DNA from: Tyzzerella sp.
GTDB lineage: Bacteria > Bacillota > Clostridia > Lachnospirales > Anaerotignaceae
Reading direction: 5' to 3'
NCBI GenBank assembly: GCA_019415525.1
Contig: DXZA01000002.1
Location: forward strand, 11,313 to 75,312
Length of the DNA: 64,000 nt
The position numbers and the translations under genes are program-made. Below, piece after piece: positions 33,940-43,438 of the stretch. The notes below the pieces were generated by a model. The model had not been told where the DNA came from. It made no database searches and worked only from the letters and a program-made list of their open reading frames with translations. Every line of letters begins with the position of its first letter. Position 1 is the first letter of the stretch.

Positions 33940-34623
33940 TTAGTTATCAAGTCCAAATGCTTTTATTACACGCATAATGTGTAGACGCATTGCAACTTGA
34001 GCACCTTCAGCATCTCTTTCTTTTAAAAATTCTACAACTGTTCTATGGTCTTTTAATGTATGTTCAAGTATTTCAGGGTGTATATATGTTGCTTTTACAG
34101 CAGTTGATATTGCATTATTTAATATAGGCATAAGTCTTTTTATCCAATCATTATGAGCTGCTTTTGCAATTTCACCATGAAAGGCTCTGTCTGATTCGGT
34201 TCTATCTTCATTATTAAGTATCTTTTTTTCTGTTTCATTTCCATAATAAATTATTCTTTCAAGCTCTTCATCAGTTGCTCTTTTTGCTGCAAGATATGTT
34301 ATTTGTGGTTCTATCATAAGTCTTATTTCATATAGGTCTTTAAGTTGTGCCACTATATTTTCGAGAGAATCAATACCAAAATCATCAAATACATTTGGAT
34401 TTTTAGTTACAAATGTTCCACAGCCTCTTTTTATTTCTAATATATTTCGTGCTGTAAGATATTTAATAGCTTCTCTTAAAGGAGTTCTGCTTATACCCAG
34501 TTCAGCTGCTAGCTTATTTTCATTAGGCAGTTTATCACCAGGAAGAAATCGTTTTTCTATTAATATCATATCTCTTATTTGGTCTGCAACTTTTTCTGAA
34601 AGAGGTTTTCTTTTGCTTGACAT
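33940..34623 (-). CDS. GntR-family (FadR subfamily) transcription regulator
   Basis: 227 aa. The N-terminal winged helix (about 8-75: SEKVADQIRDMIL, LPNENKLAAELGISRTPLRE, GCGTFVT) is followed by an FCD effector domain (about 95-220) with likely metal ligands in DRAFHGEIAKAAHN and the C-terminal HRTVVEFL. FCD proteins sense organic acids. Target inferred: ilvD, and possibly itself; its ligand could be a branched-chain pathway acid. Confidence 0.92.
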   Translation of the reverse strand: MSSKRKPLSEKVADQIRDMILIEKRFLPGDKLPNENKLAAELGISRTPLREAIKYLTARNILEIKRGCGTFVTKNPNVFDDFGIDSLENIVAQLKDLYEIRLMIEPQITYLAAKRATDEELERIIYYGNETEKKILNNEDRTESDRAFHGEIAKAAHNDWIKRLMPILNNAISTAVKATYIHPEILEHTLKDHRTVVEFLKERDAEGAQVAMRLHIMRVIKAFGLDN

Positions 34624-34693
34624 AGATTTATCAACACCTTAAAAAAATATTTTAATAATAGGATAAATTAAAAATAGATTTTTTTCAATATAA

Positions 34694-34731
34694 AAACCAC
34701 TTGCTAAGAATTTATCATAAACAAGTGGTTT
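34694..34731 (-). terminator. Terminator of the Fur-family gene
   Basis: AAACCACTTG (34694-34703) pairs with CAAGTGGTTT (34722-34731). On the minus strand T-rich sequence follows. Confidence 0.75.
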
Positions 34732-34740
34732 AAAAGTAGT

Positions 34741-35163
34741 TTAGTTATATTTTTTATTACGACATTCAGGGCATATTCCGTAGAATATAAGCTGTTCTGA
34801 CAAAATAGTATAATCTGTATCATTAGATATTTGTTCAGAAAGATTGTGGAAAGAATTTGTGAGAATATCATCAACACGTCCACAACAAGTACAAACAATA
34901 TGAGAATGATTTTCTGTTATTGCATCATATCTTGCACAGTTCTCACCAACGCTTAATTCTTTAACAAGACCTGATGATTTAAATGAATCCAAAGTTTTAT
35001 ATACTGTAGCAAGGCTCATTGATGGGTTATCAATGACTAATTTTTTATAAATTGTTTCTGCACTTGGATGTTCTTTTGTATGCATCAGCATGTTATATAT
35101 AGCAAGACGCTGGGGAGTTACTTTAAGGCCTTTTTCTCTAAGAAGTTTTGAAATTTCCTGCAT
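34741..35163 (-). CDS. Fur-family regulator, PerR-like
   Basis: 140 aa. Winged helix (about 1-80, GLKVTPQRLAIYNML, SLATVYKTLDSF) and a metal-binding dimer domain with HSHIVCTCCGRVDD and C-terminal CPEC; the two CxxC pairs form the structural zinc site. The lengths and motifs fit PerR, the peroxide sensor, better than Fur, but this is not certain. It is monocistronic with its own promoter. Confidence 0.88.
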   Translation of the reverse strand: MQEISKLLREKGLKVTPQRLAIYNMLMHTKEHPSAETIYKKLVIDNPSMSLATVYKTLDSFKSSGLVKELSVGENCARYDAITENHSHIVCTCCGRVDDILTNSFHNLSEQISNDTDYTILSEQLIFYGICPECRNKKYN

Positions 35164-35205
35164 AAACCTCGCTCCTTACTATTTATTAATAATTGTTGTT
35201 ATCTA

Positions 35206-35235
35206 ATAATAATATATTGTTGCTATTAAGTCAAT
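35206..35235 (-). promoter_or_regulatory. Promoter of the PerR-like gene
   Basis: Minus strand TTGACT (35230-35235) and TATTAT (35206-35211), spacer 18. The following A+T stretch with repeated AATAAT-like halves could hold a Per/Fur box for autoregulation, but I cannot define one clearly. Confidence 0.5.
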
Positions 35236-35344
35236 AGTTTCTGTATAAAAAAAGAAACAATATTTTGTATTTAGTTGTTTTTATTATATGACTGTGATAG
35301 AATATTTTTTAAATTTTAAACAATATAAAGAAGGAATGATTATA

Positions 35345-35833
35345 ATGCATATTGTATTACATGAACCTGAAATTCCACAGAATGCAGGTAATATAGCAAG
35401 AACTTGTGCTGTTACACAGTCTGTTTTACATCTAATAAAACCTTTGGGTTTTTCTGTTGAAGACAAGTATCTTAAAAGAGCAGGTCTTGATTATTGGCAT
35501 CTTCTTGATATAAGATATTATGAAAATTGGGAAGATTTTATTGAAAAAAATAAAGGTGCAAGACTTTTTATGGCCACTACAAAAGCTAAGAAGGTATATA
35601 CAGAAGTAGAGTATAATGAAAATGACTATATTGTTTTTGGAAAAGAAAGTGCTGGCATTCCAGAGGAAATACTTTTACAGCATGAAGATACATCTGTAAG
35701 AATTCCTATGTTTGGAGAGGCAAGAAGTCTTAATCTTTCAAATTCTGTTGCAATAATGCTTTATGAGGCGTTAAGACAGCAAGATTTTAAAGGTCTGCTT
35801 AAGGAAGGTCAGCTTCATAAATATAAATGGTAA
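35345..35833 (+). CDS. trmL: tRNA (cytidine(34)-2'-O)-methyltransferase
   Basis: 162 aa from the ATG at 35345, where MHIVLHEPEIPQNAGNIART is the normal start of TrmL; upstream in-frame starts would add a non-conserved tail and leave GAAGGA inside the gene. SPOUT fold motifs: FGKESAGIPEE and MFGEARSLNLSNSVAIMLYE (trefoil knot that binds AdoMet). It methylates the wobble base of tRNA-Leu isoacceptors. Confidence 0.94.
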   Translation: MHIVLHEPEIPQNAGNIARTCAVTQSVLHLIKPLGFSVEDKYLKRAGLDYWHLLDIRYYENWEDFIEKNKGARLFMATTKAKKVYTEVEYNENDYIVFGKESAGIPEEILLQHEDTSVRIPMFGEARSLNLSNSVAIMLYEALRQQDFKGLLKEGQLHKYKW

Positions 35834-35840
35834 ATAAATA

Positions 35841-35875
35841 AAACCAATATGACTTTTTGTCATATTGGTTTTTTG
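35841..35875. terminator. Bidirectional terminator
   Basis: AAACCAATATGAC (35841-35853) pairs with GTCATATTGGTTT (35859-35871), then T run. Confidence 0.9.
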
Positions 35876-35878
35876 TTT

Positions 35879-36937
35879 TTATGCCATAAAATCACGAGGG
35901 TTTACATTAACACCATTTTCTATAACTTCATAATGGACATGAGGTCCTGTTACATTTCCTGTTGCACCTGAAAGTGCTATTTGTTGACCTGCTTCCACAT
36001 AATCGCCAACATTTACAAGAAGTTCAGAATTATGAGCATATAATGTTTTATATTCATTTCCATGGTCAATAACAACATAATATCCATAGCTACTGCTATA
36101 TTTTGATGTTATTACTTTTCCACCGGCTGTAGCATATACAGGACTACCAGTAGGTACAGAAATATCAATACCTTTATGATATTCATATCCTCCATCTATT
36201 GGGTCTGTTCTATCAGCAAATTCTGATGATACTCTACCATTTGCAGGCCATAATGAAGGTATTGTAACACCTTCAAGAATTTTTGAAGCAAATTTTGCTT
36301 GATTACTTGCAAGAGTAGTTGTTACATTATCAGCTGCTGCTATAAATTCAGATGAATTTAAGTTTATCATATTTTCGATAGATGCAAAAGTATTTGTAAG
36401 TGATGATGTTTTTTCAAGTGGTGTATAAACTAAAGTTGTAAATTTTTTAGGTTCTGTATTTTCTGATTCTGCAAGTATTGTTTCTTTATATTTTTGACCA
36501 ATACTGCTCATCTCATCAAGTGTATTATAAAGTTCATCTTTTACACCATTAAGCTCGTTTATTCTGTTTTCAAGTTCATCTGCTTTTTCTATTATAGTAT
36601 TAAATTCATTTTCTAAAGATGTATTTTTATTTTCAAGCTCATTATTTTGTGTTTCAAGATTTTTTGCTTTTTCCATAAGCTGACTATTAATGATTTCTGA
36701 TTCTTTAAGTTTTGCTTCTGATTCTGAAACAGCCGCAGAAAGAGCGTTTATTCTATTAATAGCTGATATACCACCTGTTGCAACAGCCGCAGCTATAAAT
36801 AAAGATAATATCTTTACACAATGTTTTTTCATAAAAGATGGGTTTGTTACTATATTACTATTTTTCTGATGTATATTATATGTCAATTCGCTTTCATTTC
36901 TTAAATTATTAAGTAAATCTTCAATTTTTAGAGACAA
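35879..36937 (-). CDS. M23 family peptidase with coiled coil
   Basis: 352 aa from a TTG at 36937, which has GAAAGGTGAT just upstream; the frame stays open to an ATG at 36982 but that has no ribosome site. One membrane span (about 42-62) is followed by a coiled coil (about 65-160, NELENKNTSLENEF) and the LytM domain (about 240-352). Zinc ligands are in YHKGIDIS (H-x3-D) and HVHYE. The arrangement is like division or sporulation endopeptidases (murein hydrolase activators, SpoIIQ-type). It acts outside the membrane on peptidoglycan or as a scaffold. Confidence 0.88.
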   Translation of the reverse strand: MSLKIEDLLNNLRNESELTYNIHQKNSNIVTNPSFMKKHCVKILSLFIAAAVATGGISAINRINALSAAVSESEAKLKESEIINSQLMEKAKNLETQNNELENKNTSLENEFNTIIEKADELENRINELNGVKDELYNTLDEMSSIGQKYKETILAESENTEPKKFTTLVYTPLEKTSSLTNTFASIENMINLNSSEFIAAADNVTTTLASNQAKFASKILEGVTIPSLWPANGRVSSEFADRTDPIDGGYEYHKGIDISVPTGSPVYATAGGKVITSKYSSSYGYYVVIDHGNEYKTLYAHNSELLVNVGDYVEAGQQIALSGATGNVTGPHVHYEVIENGVNVNPRDFMA

Positions 36938-37094
36938 AATAATCACCTTTCCATAATTTTCATACACGACAACGATATACATTATATATTCATATTACAT
37001 ATTTGTAAACCGTTTATTACACTTGTTAACAATTTATTAAAAAATATAGGTTTTATATTTGTGTTTTGCAGATAATTAAAGGGTTATACTATAT

Positions 37095-37124
37095 TTGACT
37101 ACATTAAATGGAAAGTGATATAAT
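37095..37124 (+). promoter_or_regulatory. Promoter of the 83-aa gene and lipoprotein operon
   Basis: TTGACT (37095-37100), spacer 18, TATAAT (37119-37124); the start at 37177 follows with AAGGAGGA. Confidence 0.65.
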
Positions 37125-37176
37125 TCTAAAAAAGATAATATCAGTTCCTGTGATTAACTAAGGAGGAATTTTAGGT

Positions 37177-37428
37177 ATGAATAAAGATATTATTGGATAT
37201 ATTCAGAATGGATTTTATTGGTTTTCAAATGTAAAAAGTATATTTTATGTATTTAGAAATGGTTTTTATATATTTAGATTTTTTAAAGGTAAAAAAAATA
37301 AAAGAAATATTAAAATTAAAAATCCAAAATCTAATTTTATATTTGGTAAAAAAGGTAGACATATAATTAAAAATGATTTTAAAATAATAAAAAAAGCTTT
37401 TATTGTTTTTAAAGAGAGATATTATTAA
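37177..37428 (+). CDS. Small very basic protein, 83 aa
   Basis: A strong AAGGAGGA lies at 37159-37166. Residues 1-45 are aromatic (many Phe, Tyr) and the rest is Lys-rich (GKKNKRNIKIKNPKSNFIFG). There is no signal peptide or clear membrane span. I do not recognise it. It is 11 bases before a lipoprotein gene and shares its promoter. RNA, DNA or membrane-surface binding is possible from charge alone. Confidence 0.6.
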   Translation: MNKDIIGYIQNGFYWFSNVKSIFYVFRNGFYIFRFFKGKKNKRNIKIKNPKSNFIFGKKGRHIIKNDFKIIKKAFIVFKERYY

Positions 37429-37439
37429 GAGGTGATTAT

Positions 37440-39251
37440 ATGAAAAAATATAATATAAATAAAATATTTTTAAGAACAGTATTAAGTGTTATTTTGGTTA
37501 TATTGTCCTTATTAAGCTTTTCTGGTTGTAGTGCAAATAAAAATACAGAAATTTCAGATTATCCTATTTTATATTCTAAAAATAATACTTTATATATGAC
37601 AAATGAAAAACTTCAGTCAGAAAAAATTTCTGATGATATTTATAGTTATAATCTAAAAGAATATACATCTGTTTCTGATGATGCTCAGATTACAGCTGAT
37701 GGCAAAACTATTTATTATAAAAAAAATATAGCTGAAGATGGTACAGGCTCCTTATATAGCCTTAATGTGAAAAAGAATGAATCAGTTGAAATAGCTAAAA
37801 ATGTTTATGATTTTAGCCTTAATAAAAATACTCAAATTTTAGCATATAGAGTTTTTGAGTCAGATGGAACATTTACACTTTATAGTTATATTGATAATAA
37901 TAGTATAGAAATAGTAAAAGGATTGGATAGAAATTCTGTTTATTTTATTGCTAATAATGGTAATAACATTGTGTATAAAAAACAAAATCTTGAAAATGGT
38001 AATTTCTATGCTGTTGATTTAAAAAATGTAGGAAACCAATTATGTCTAAGTGAAAATGTTGCCGGATATTCTTATAATAAAAATGCTGATAAAGTTTATT
38101 ATGTTGATGTTACTACAACTGATACAGGTGAAAAATATAGTCTTTATTTATATGATTTTATAAATAGTCCGCAGCTTATAGATGAAGGTGTAAGCCCTTA
38201 TATAAGAGTTGTTGGAAATGATGAAACTCTTTTTTATTATAAAAATACTAATAATATTATAAAAGCTTCAGATTATGTAATAGACGATATGGCACAGCAA
38301 GATAGTAGTGTATCTTTACCAGACCCTATTGCTTTTTCTGGCAAAACTCTTGAAGAATATATGAAAGCAGAAGCAGCTTATGAAAGTAAATTGGTAAGAG
38401 ATAATATTCGTCAGTTTATATCAACAACTGATATTACAGTACCTTCAAATACATTATGTGCATATAAAAATGGTGAAAAAAGTGTTGTTGCAGAAAATGT
38501 TTTTGAGTCTTATGGACTTGAATCAGAAAATTCTTTTGTAATATATTCTGTTTTTGATGTAAATTCAATACCTAAAGTAAATATATCACAAATAGCAATA
38601 CCTTCTGATATTACAAATATGATTTCTGAAAGCATACAAAATTCAGCTAAAAGTATATATGTTTATAAATCAGGAAGTAATCCTGTATTAATAGAAGGAT
38701 ATAGTAATATTAATTTATTAAAAACTACTGTTTCTTCAAAAGGTGATAAAATTATATTTTTTGATAATTATACAGAAGAAGCCGGAGGAAAGCTTGTTAT
38801 AGGTACACTTGATGAAAATGGAAATATAACAAAATATTTTGAACCGGTTGCAGATAAACAAGTAAAAACATTTGTTTTTGACAATATTTCAGGTAATACA
38901 GCTTATTATTATACAAATGAAAGTGGTGTAAATGTACTTGAATATTCTGATGGAAATACTGTTAAATCTATTGCAGAAAATCCATCTGCATATTGTTTTG
39001 GTAGTGATAATGGAATACTATATTACATTGAAGAAACAAATTCTGAAACAGGTGCAGGAAATTTATACTATACAGAAAATGATAAAGAAATTAAAATAGC
39101 TGAAAATGTTTATTTTATCTATTATATAGGTAATGGAAAACTTGTTTATATGACACAGGAAAATGGAAAAGCAGGAAATATGTATGTTTTTGAAAATGGA
39201 AAATCACAAAAGGCTGATACAGATGTTAAAAGTCTTTATGTATATAAATAA
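37440..39251 (+). CDS. Lipoprotein with repeated beta-propeller-like motifs
   Basis: 603 aa. N-terminal signal with lipobox LSFSGC, Cys at about residue 30, so lipid-anchored on the outer face of the membrane. The rest has about ten repeats of the type xVYYVDxxxxDTGxxYSLYLYD and xxLYYTENDKEIKIAENV, as in DUF5050/WD40-like propellers. No enzyme motif is seen. It is probably a scaffold or sensor. Downstream is tsaE with 17 bases between. Confidence 0.78.
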   Translation: MKKYNINKIFLRTVLSVILVILSLLSFSGCSANKNTEISDYPILYSKNNTLYMTNEKLQSEKISDDIYSYNLKEYTSVSDDAQITADGKTIYYKKNIAEDGTGSLYSLNVKKNESVEIAKNVYDFSLNKNTQILAYRVFESDGTFTLYSYIDNNSIEIVKGLDRNSVYFIANNGNNIVYKKQNLENGNFYAVDLKNVGNQLCLSENVAGYSYNKNADKVYYVDVTTTDTGEKYSLYLYDFINSPQLIDEGVSPYIRVVGNDETLFYYKNTNNIIKASDYVIDDMAQQDSSVSLPDPIAFSGKTLEEYMKAEAAYESKLVRDNIRQFISTTDITVPSNTLCAYKNGEKSVVAENVFESYGLESENSFVIYSVFDVNSIPKVNISQIAIPSDITNMISESIQNSAKSIYVYKSGSNPVLIEGYSNINLLKTTVSSKGDKIIFFDNYTEEAGGKLVIGTLDENGNITKYFEPVADKQVKTFVFDNISGNTAYYYTNESGVNVLEYSDGNTVKSIAENPSAYCFGSDNGILYYIEETNSETGAGNLYYTENDKEIKIAENVYFIYYIGNGKLVYMTQENGKAGNMYVFENGKSQKADTDVKSLYVYK

Positions 39252-39268
39252 TAGAAAGGGATTAAGAT

Positions 39269-39685
39269 ATGATATTTGAAACTTTCAGTCCTGATGAAAC
39301 TGAAAAAATAGGTAGAGAAATAGGAGAAAATGCAAAAAAAGGTGATATATACTGTCTTGAAGGTGACCTTGGAGTTGGTAAAACAGTATTTACAAAAGGT
39401 TTTGCAAAAGGTCTTGAAATATTTGAGCATATAACAAGCCCTACATTTAATATTGTAAATGAATATTATGGTAAATTGCCTATGTACCATTTTGATATGT
39501 ATAGAATATCTTGTGTTGAAGAACTTGATGATATAGGATATGAAGAATACTTTTTTGGAGAAGGGGTTTGCCTTGTTGAATGGGCATCTTTAGTTGAAGA
39601 AGCAATACCTTCTAATGCAAAATGGATAAGAATTGAAAAAAATCTTGAAAAAGGTCTTGATTACAGAAAAATTACTATTGATTAA
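39269..39685 (+). CDS. tsaE: tRNA threonylcarbamoyladenosine biosynthesis ATPase
   Basis: 138 aa, usual length. Walker A EGDLGVGKTVFTKG (about residue 32), SPTFNIVNEY and the C-terminal EWASLVE region are typical. TsaE drives the TsaB-TsaD complex for t6A37 of ANN-decoding tRNAs. It is followed at 12 bases by tsaB. Confidence 0.95.
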   Translation: MIFETFSPDETEKIGREIGENAKKGDIYCLEGDLGVGKTVFTKGFAKGLEIFEHITSPTFNIVNEYYGKLPMYHFDMYRISCVEELDDIGYEEYFFGEGVCLVEWASLVEEAIPSNAKWIRIEKNLEKGLDYRKITID

Positions 39686-39697
39686 GAGGTGTAAAAA

Positions 39698-40408
39698 ATG
39701 AAAATATTAGCACTTGATACAACAGGTCAGGTTGCAAGCGTTGCTATTGCAGACGAAGAAAAACTTATAGGTGAATATACTATAAATTATAAAATGACAC
39801 ATTCACAAACAATAATGCCTATGATAGATGCCGTAGTTAATATGATAGATATTGATTTATCAGAAATTGATTACATAGCTTGTTCACAAGGTCCGGGTTC
39901 GTTTACAGGATTAAGAATAGGAGCAGCAACAGCAAAAGGACTTGCTTTAGGCCTTAATAAAGAAGTAGTACCTGTTCCCACTCTTGATGCTTTAGCATAT
40001 AATATTTTTGAAACAGATAAAATTATATGTCCTATAATGGACGCAAGACGTTCACAAGTTTATACAGCTCTTTATAAATGGGAAAATAGTAAACTTGTAA
40101 ATATAACAGGGCATTTAGCTGTTACAATTGATGAAATAATAAAAATGGCAGAAGAATATGATAAAGAAGTTATATTTCTTGGAGATGGTGTACCTGTTCA
40201 TAAAGAAAGAATTAGTCAAAATAATAAATTTATAATGGCTCCTTCTTCTTGTAATATGCAAAAAGCAGGCTCTGTAGCAGCTCTTGGGTTTGAAATAATA
40301 AAAAATAATGGAGCTGTTTGTGGTTCTGATTTTGTACCTATATATTTAAGAAAGCCACAGGCTGAAAGAGAACTTCTTGAAAAACAGGCAATGGAGGGTA
40401 AAAAATAA
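39698..40408 (+). CDS. tsaB: tRNA threonylcarbamoyladenosine biosynthesis protein TsaB
   Basis: 236 aa. ASKHA-like fold: ILALDTTGQVASVAI at the start, SQGPGSFTGLRIGAATAKGL, and PIMDARRSQVYTALY. It is the non-catalytic partner of TsaD, which is not in this window. Overlaps rimI by one base. Confidence 0.95.
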   Translation: MKILALDTTGQVASVAIADEEKLIGEYTINYKMTHSQTIMPMIDAVVNMIDIDLSEIDYIACSQGPGSFTGLRIGAATAKGLALGLNKEVVPVPTLDALAYNIFETDKIICPIMDARRSQVYTALYKWENSKLVNITGHLAVTIDEIIKMAEEYDKEVIFLGDGVPVHKERISQNNKFIMAPSSCNMQKAGSVAALGFEIIKNNGAVCGSDFVPIYLRKPQAERELLEKQAMEGKK

Positions 40409-40878
40409 TGATAGAAATTGTGCCTATGACACAAGAACATATAGATGGAGTACTTGAGGTTGAGGAACTTTGTTTTCATATACCTTGGACACGAGAAGAT
40501 TTTGAAAGAGAAGTAAATACTAATGCAATGGCGATTTATAGAGTTGCTATTGAAGATGGTAAAGTTATTGGATATGCAGGTATGTGGCATGTTATTACAG
40601 AAGGTCATATAACAAATGTTGCTGTACACCCAGACCATAGAAGAAAAGGTTTTGGTGATTTACTTATACAAGAAATGATAAAATGTGCAGAAGAAAAAGA
40701 AATGATAGGTATTACTCTTGAAGTAAGAATAAGTAATATGCCGGCACAAAAACTTTATACAAAATATGGATTTAAACCGGAAGGTTTCAGAAAGAATTAT
40801 TATGCAGATACAAAAGAAGATGCAGTTATTATGTGGAAATATTTCCCTATATATGAGGAGTATGAAAGTACTCTTTAA
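40408..40878 (+). CDS. rimI: Ribosomal protein S18 alanine N-acetyltransferase
   Basis: 156 aa GNAT enzyme: CFHIPWTREDFEREV near the start, the acetyl-CoA motif VHPDHRRKGFGDLLI (Q/R-x-x-G-x-G/A type), and YTKYGFKPEGFRKNYY. Its place after tsaE-tsaB is conserved in Firmicutes. Confidence 0.93.
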   Translation: MIEIVPMTQEHIDGVLEVEELCFHIPWTREDFEREVNTNAMAIYRVAIEDGKVIGYAGMWHVITEGHITNVAVHPDHRRKGFGDLLIQEMIKCAEEKEMIGITLEVRISNMPAQKLYTKYGFKPEGFRKNYYADTKEDAVIMWKYFPIYEEYESTL

Positions 40879-40910
40879 ATTTTAAGAAATAAGAAAAAGG
40901 AGGCAGTTTG

Positions 40911-43283
40911 ATGAATAAGCATAAAGAATTAAAATATACAGAGTTGAAAAATTATTGCCTTGCCGAAGAACTTCAATTTGATGATACAGAGGACTTAACA
41001 CCTTTAAAAGGTATAATAGGGCAGGAAAGAGCTGTTGATGCCTTCGATTTCGGTATTATGGTAAAAATGAAGGGATATAATATATATATGTCAGGGCCTT
41101 CTGGCACAGGTAAAACAACATATGCAAAAATGAAAGCTATGGAAGTAGCAAAAAATGAACCTGTACCATATGATTGGTGTTATGTATATAATTTTGAAAA
41201 TCCTGAAAGACCAAAAGCTCTTAGATTTGAACCGGGAAAAGGTAAAGAATTTAAAGAGGATATGAGTGAGCTTGTTGAAATATTCAATTCTGAAATACCA
41301 AAGGCTTTTAGTTCAGATGACTATGATAAACAAAAAAATGAGATTGTAAAAGTTTATGAAGACAAAAGAGAAAATCTTATGAAACATATGTCTGATGTTG
41401 CTAAAGAGCATAACTTTAGTGTTAAATCTACAAATTCTGGTATATATTTTATGCCTATGATAGATGGTAATGCTATTAATGAAGAAGAATATGAAAAGCT
41501 TGATGATGCAACAAAAGAAAGTATAAATGAGGCTTCGGAACAAGTTCAAGAAAAGGCCGGAGCTATAATGAGAGATATAAGAGAAATAGATAAAGAAGCA
41601 AAAAAAGCCATTGATGATTTAGATTATAAAGTTGGTATGTTTGCTATTGGTCATCATGTAAATTCAATACAAGAAAAATATAAGGATTATGAGTATGTAT
41701 TAAAATATATAAATTCAGTAAAAGAAGATGTTCTTGAAAATATAGATGAATTTATGGAAGATGACGATGAAGTAGAAGAGGGTATATCTGCACTTCTTCC
41801 TATGCTTAATAAAAAACAATCTGAAGATATAACATTGAAATATAGTGTAAATCTTTTTGTTGATAATTCAGAAACAAAGGGAGCACCTGTTGTTATTGAT
41901 TTTAATCCTACCTATTATAATCTTATAGGTGAAGTTGAATACGGTAATGAATTTGGTAATCTTACAACAGATTTTATGAAAATAAAAAGTGGTCTTATTC
42001 ATAAAGCTAATGGTGGATATCTTATAATACAGGTTCATGACCTTCTTTCAAATGTTCAGGCTTGGGAAGCTTTAAGACGTGTTATAAAGACAAAAGAAGT
42101 TACTATTGAAAATTTAAGAGAACAGCTTGGAGTCGCTACAATGCCTACTCTTAAGCCGGAGCCTATACCTGTTTCTGTAAAAATAATACTTATTGGTAGT
42201 AGTTATTATTATGAATTACTTAGTGAATATGATGATGACTTTGGAAAATTCTTTAAAATAAGAGCTGAATTTGATTATGAAATGAAAAGAAACAGCGAAA
42301 ATATTCATAAGTTAGCAAAATTTATAAAGGCTTTTTCAGAAAGAGAAAATACAGCTCCTTTTGATAGCTCTGCTGTTGCAAAAATTGTTGAGTATTCCTC
42401 AAGATTAGTTGAAAGACAAGATAAACTTTCAACAAGATTTAATCATATTGCAGAAATACTTTGTGAGGCGGCTACATGGGCTTTAATAGAGAAATCTGAA
42501 ACTATTACAGCATATCATGTAAATAAAGCTGTTGCAGAAAAAGAAAATAGACTTAGAATGTATGAAGAAAAACTTGGAGATATGATGGACGAAGGTGTTA
42601 TAATGATTGACACCGAAGGTAAAAAAGTTGGTCAAATAAATGGTCTTGCTGTATTTGATATGGGGAGCTATATGTTTAGTAATCCTACAAGAATTACAGC
42701 TACAACATATTTAGGTAAGTCAGGCATTGTAAATATTGAAAAAGAAGCAGAAATGAGTGGTCAAACACATAATAAAGGTGTTCAAATTATAACAGGATAT
42801 CTAGGTCAAACTTATGCACAAGAATTTCCATTATCTCTTTCTTGTCGTATATGTTTTGAACAGAATTATAATGGTATAGATGGTGATAGTGCTTCAAGTA
42901 CAGAACTTTATTGTATATTATCAAGTCTTTCTGAAATTCCTATAAATCAGGAAATAGCTGTTACAGGCTCTATAAATCAGAGAGGTGAAATACAGGCAAT
43001 AGGTGGAGTAACTTATAAAATAGAAGGATTTTTTGACCTTTGTAAAAAAAGAGGTCTTACAGGTAATCAAGGTGTTATGATACCTGTTACAAATATAAAA
43101 GACCTTGTTCTTCGTGATGATGTTATAGGTGCAGTAAAAGAAGGTATGTTCCATATATATCCTGTATCAACTCTTGATGAAGGTATAGAAATACTTATGG
43201 ATACTCCAGCATCTAAAGTTCATAAAAAGGTAAAAGAAAAACTTGAAATTTATTATAAAAAATCAATTGGTGAAACAAAATAA
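40911..43283 (+). CDS. Lon-like ATP-dependent protease (LonB/LonC-type, AAA_32)
   Basis: 790 aa from the ATG at 40911, seven bases after AAAGGAGG; the frame also opens at a TTG three bases earlier. Walker A SGPSGTGKTT (about residue 65), a large helical insertion (about 130-300) and an AAA module (LIHKANGGYLIIQ) precede the Lon protease domain with catalytic S660 in DGDSASS and K703 in GGVTYKIEG. It is unlike standard Lon in lacking the N-terminal LAN domain. It degrades proteins in the cytoplasm or at the membrane. Confidence 0.9.
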   Translation: MNKHKELKYTELKNYCLAEELQFDDTEDLTPLKGIIGQERAVDAFDFGIMVKMKGYNIYMSGPSGTGKTTYAKMKAMEVAKNEPVPYDWCYVYNFENPERPKALRFEPGKGKEFKEDMSELVEIFNSEIPKAFSSDDYDKQKNEIVKVYEDKRENLMKHMSDVAKEHNFSVKSTNSGIYFMPMIDGNAINEEEYEKLDDATKESINEASEQVQEKAGAIMRDIREIDKEAKKAIDDLDYKVGMFAIGHHVNSIQEKYKDYEYVLKYINSVKEDVLENIDEFMEDDDEVEEGISALLPMLNKKQSEDITLKYSVNLFVDNSETKGAPVVIDFNPTYYNLIGEVEYGNEFGNLTTDFMKIKSGLIHKANGGYLIIQVHDLLSNVQAWEALRRVIKTKEVTIENLREQLGVATMPTLKPEPIPVSVKIILIGSSYYYELLSEYDDDFGKFFKIRAEFDYEMKRNSENIHKLAKFIKAFSERENTAPFDSSAVAKIVEYSSRLVERQDKLSTRFNHIAEILCEAATWALIEKSETITAYHVNKAVAEKENRLRMYEEKLGDMMDEGVIMIDTEGKKVGQINGLAVFDMGSYMFSNPTRITATTYLGKSGIVNIEKEAEMSGQTHNKGVQIITGYLGQTYAQEFPLSLSCRICFEQNYNGIDGDSASSTELYCILSSLSEIPINQEIAVTGSINQRGEIQAIGGVTYKIEGFFDLCKKRGLTGNQGVMIPVTNIKDLVLRDDVIGAVKEGMFHIYPVSTLDEGIEILMDTPASKVHKKVKEKLEIYYKKSIGETK

Positions 43284-43298
43284 TAAGTTTTTACGTCA

Positions 43299-43333
43299 AA
43301 ACAGGGTACATTGTATGTATCCTGTTTTTTTGT
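43299..43333 (+). terminator. Terminator of the Lon-like protease gene
   Basis: AAACAGGGTACA (43299-43310) pairs with TGTATCCTGTTT (one G-U), then seven T. Confidence 0.85.
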
Positions 43334-43438
43334 CATAAATTGTTACGAGTTTGTTACAATTTCAAATTTTTTATGATAAATAAAGGATTTTTTGATATAC
43401 TTGTAAATATATTTTAAATAGAAAAAGGAGGAATAAAA

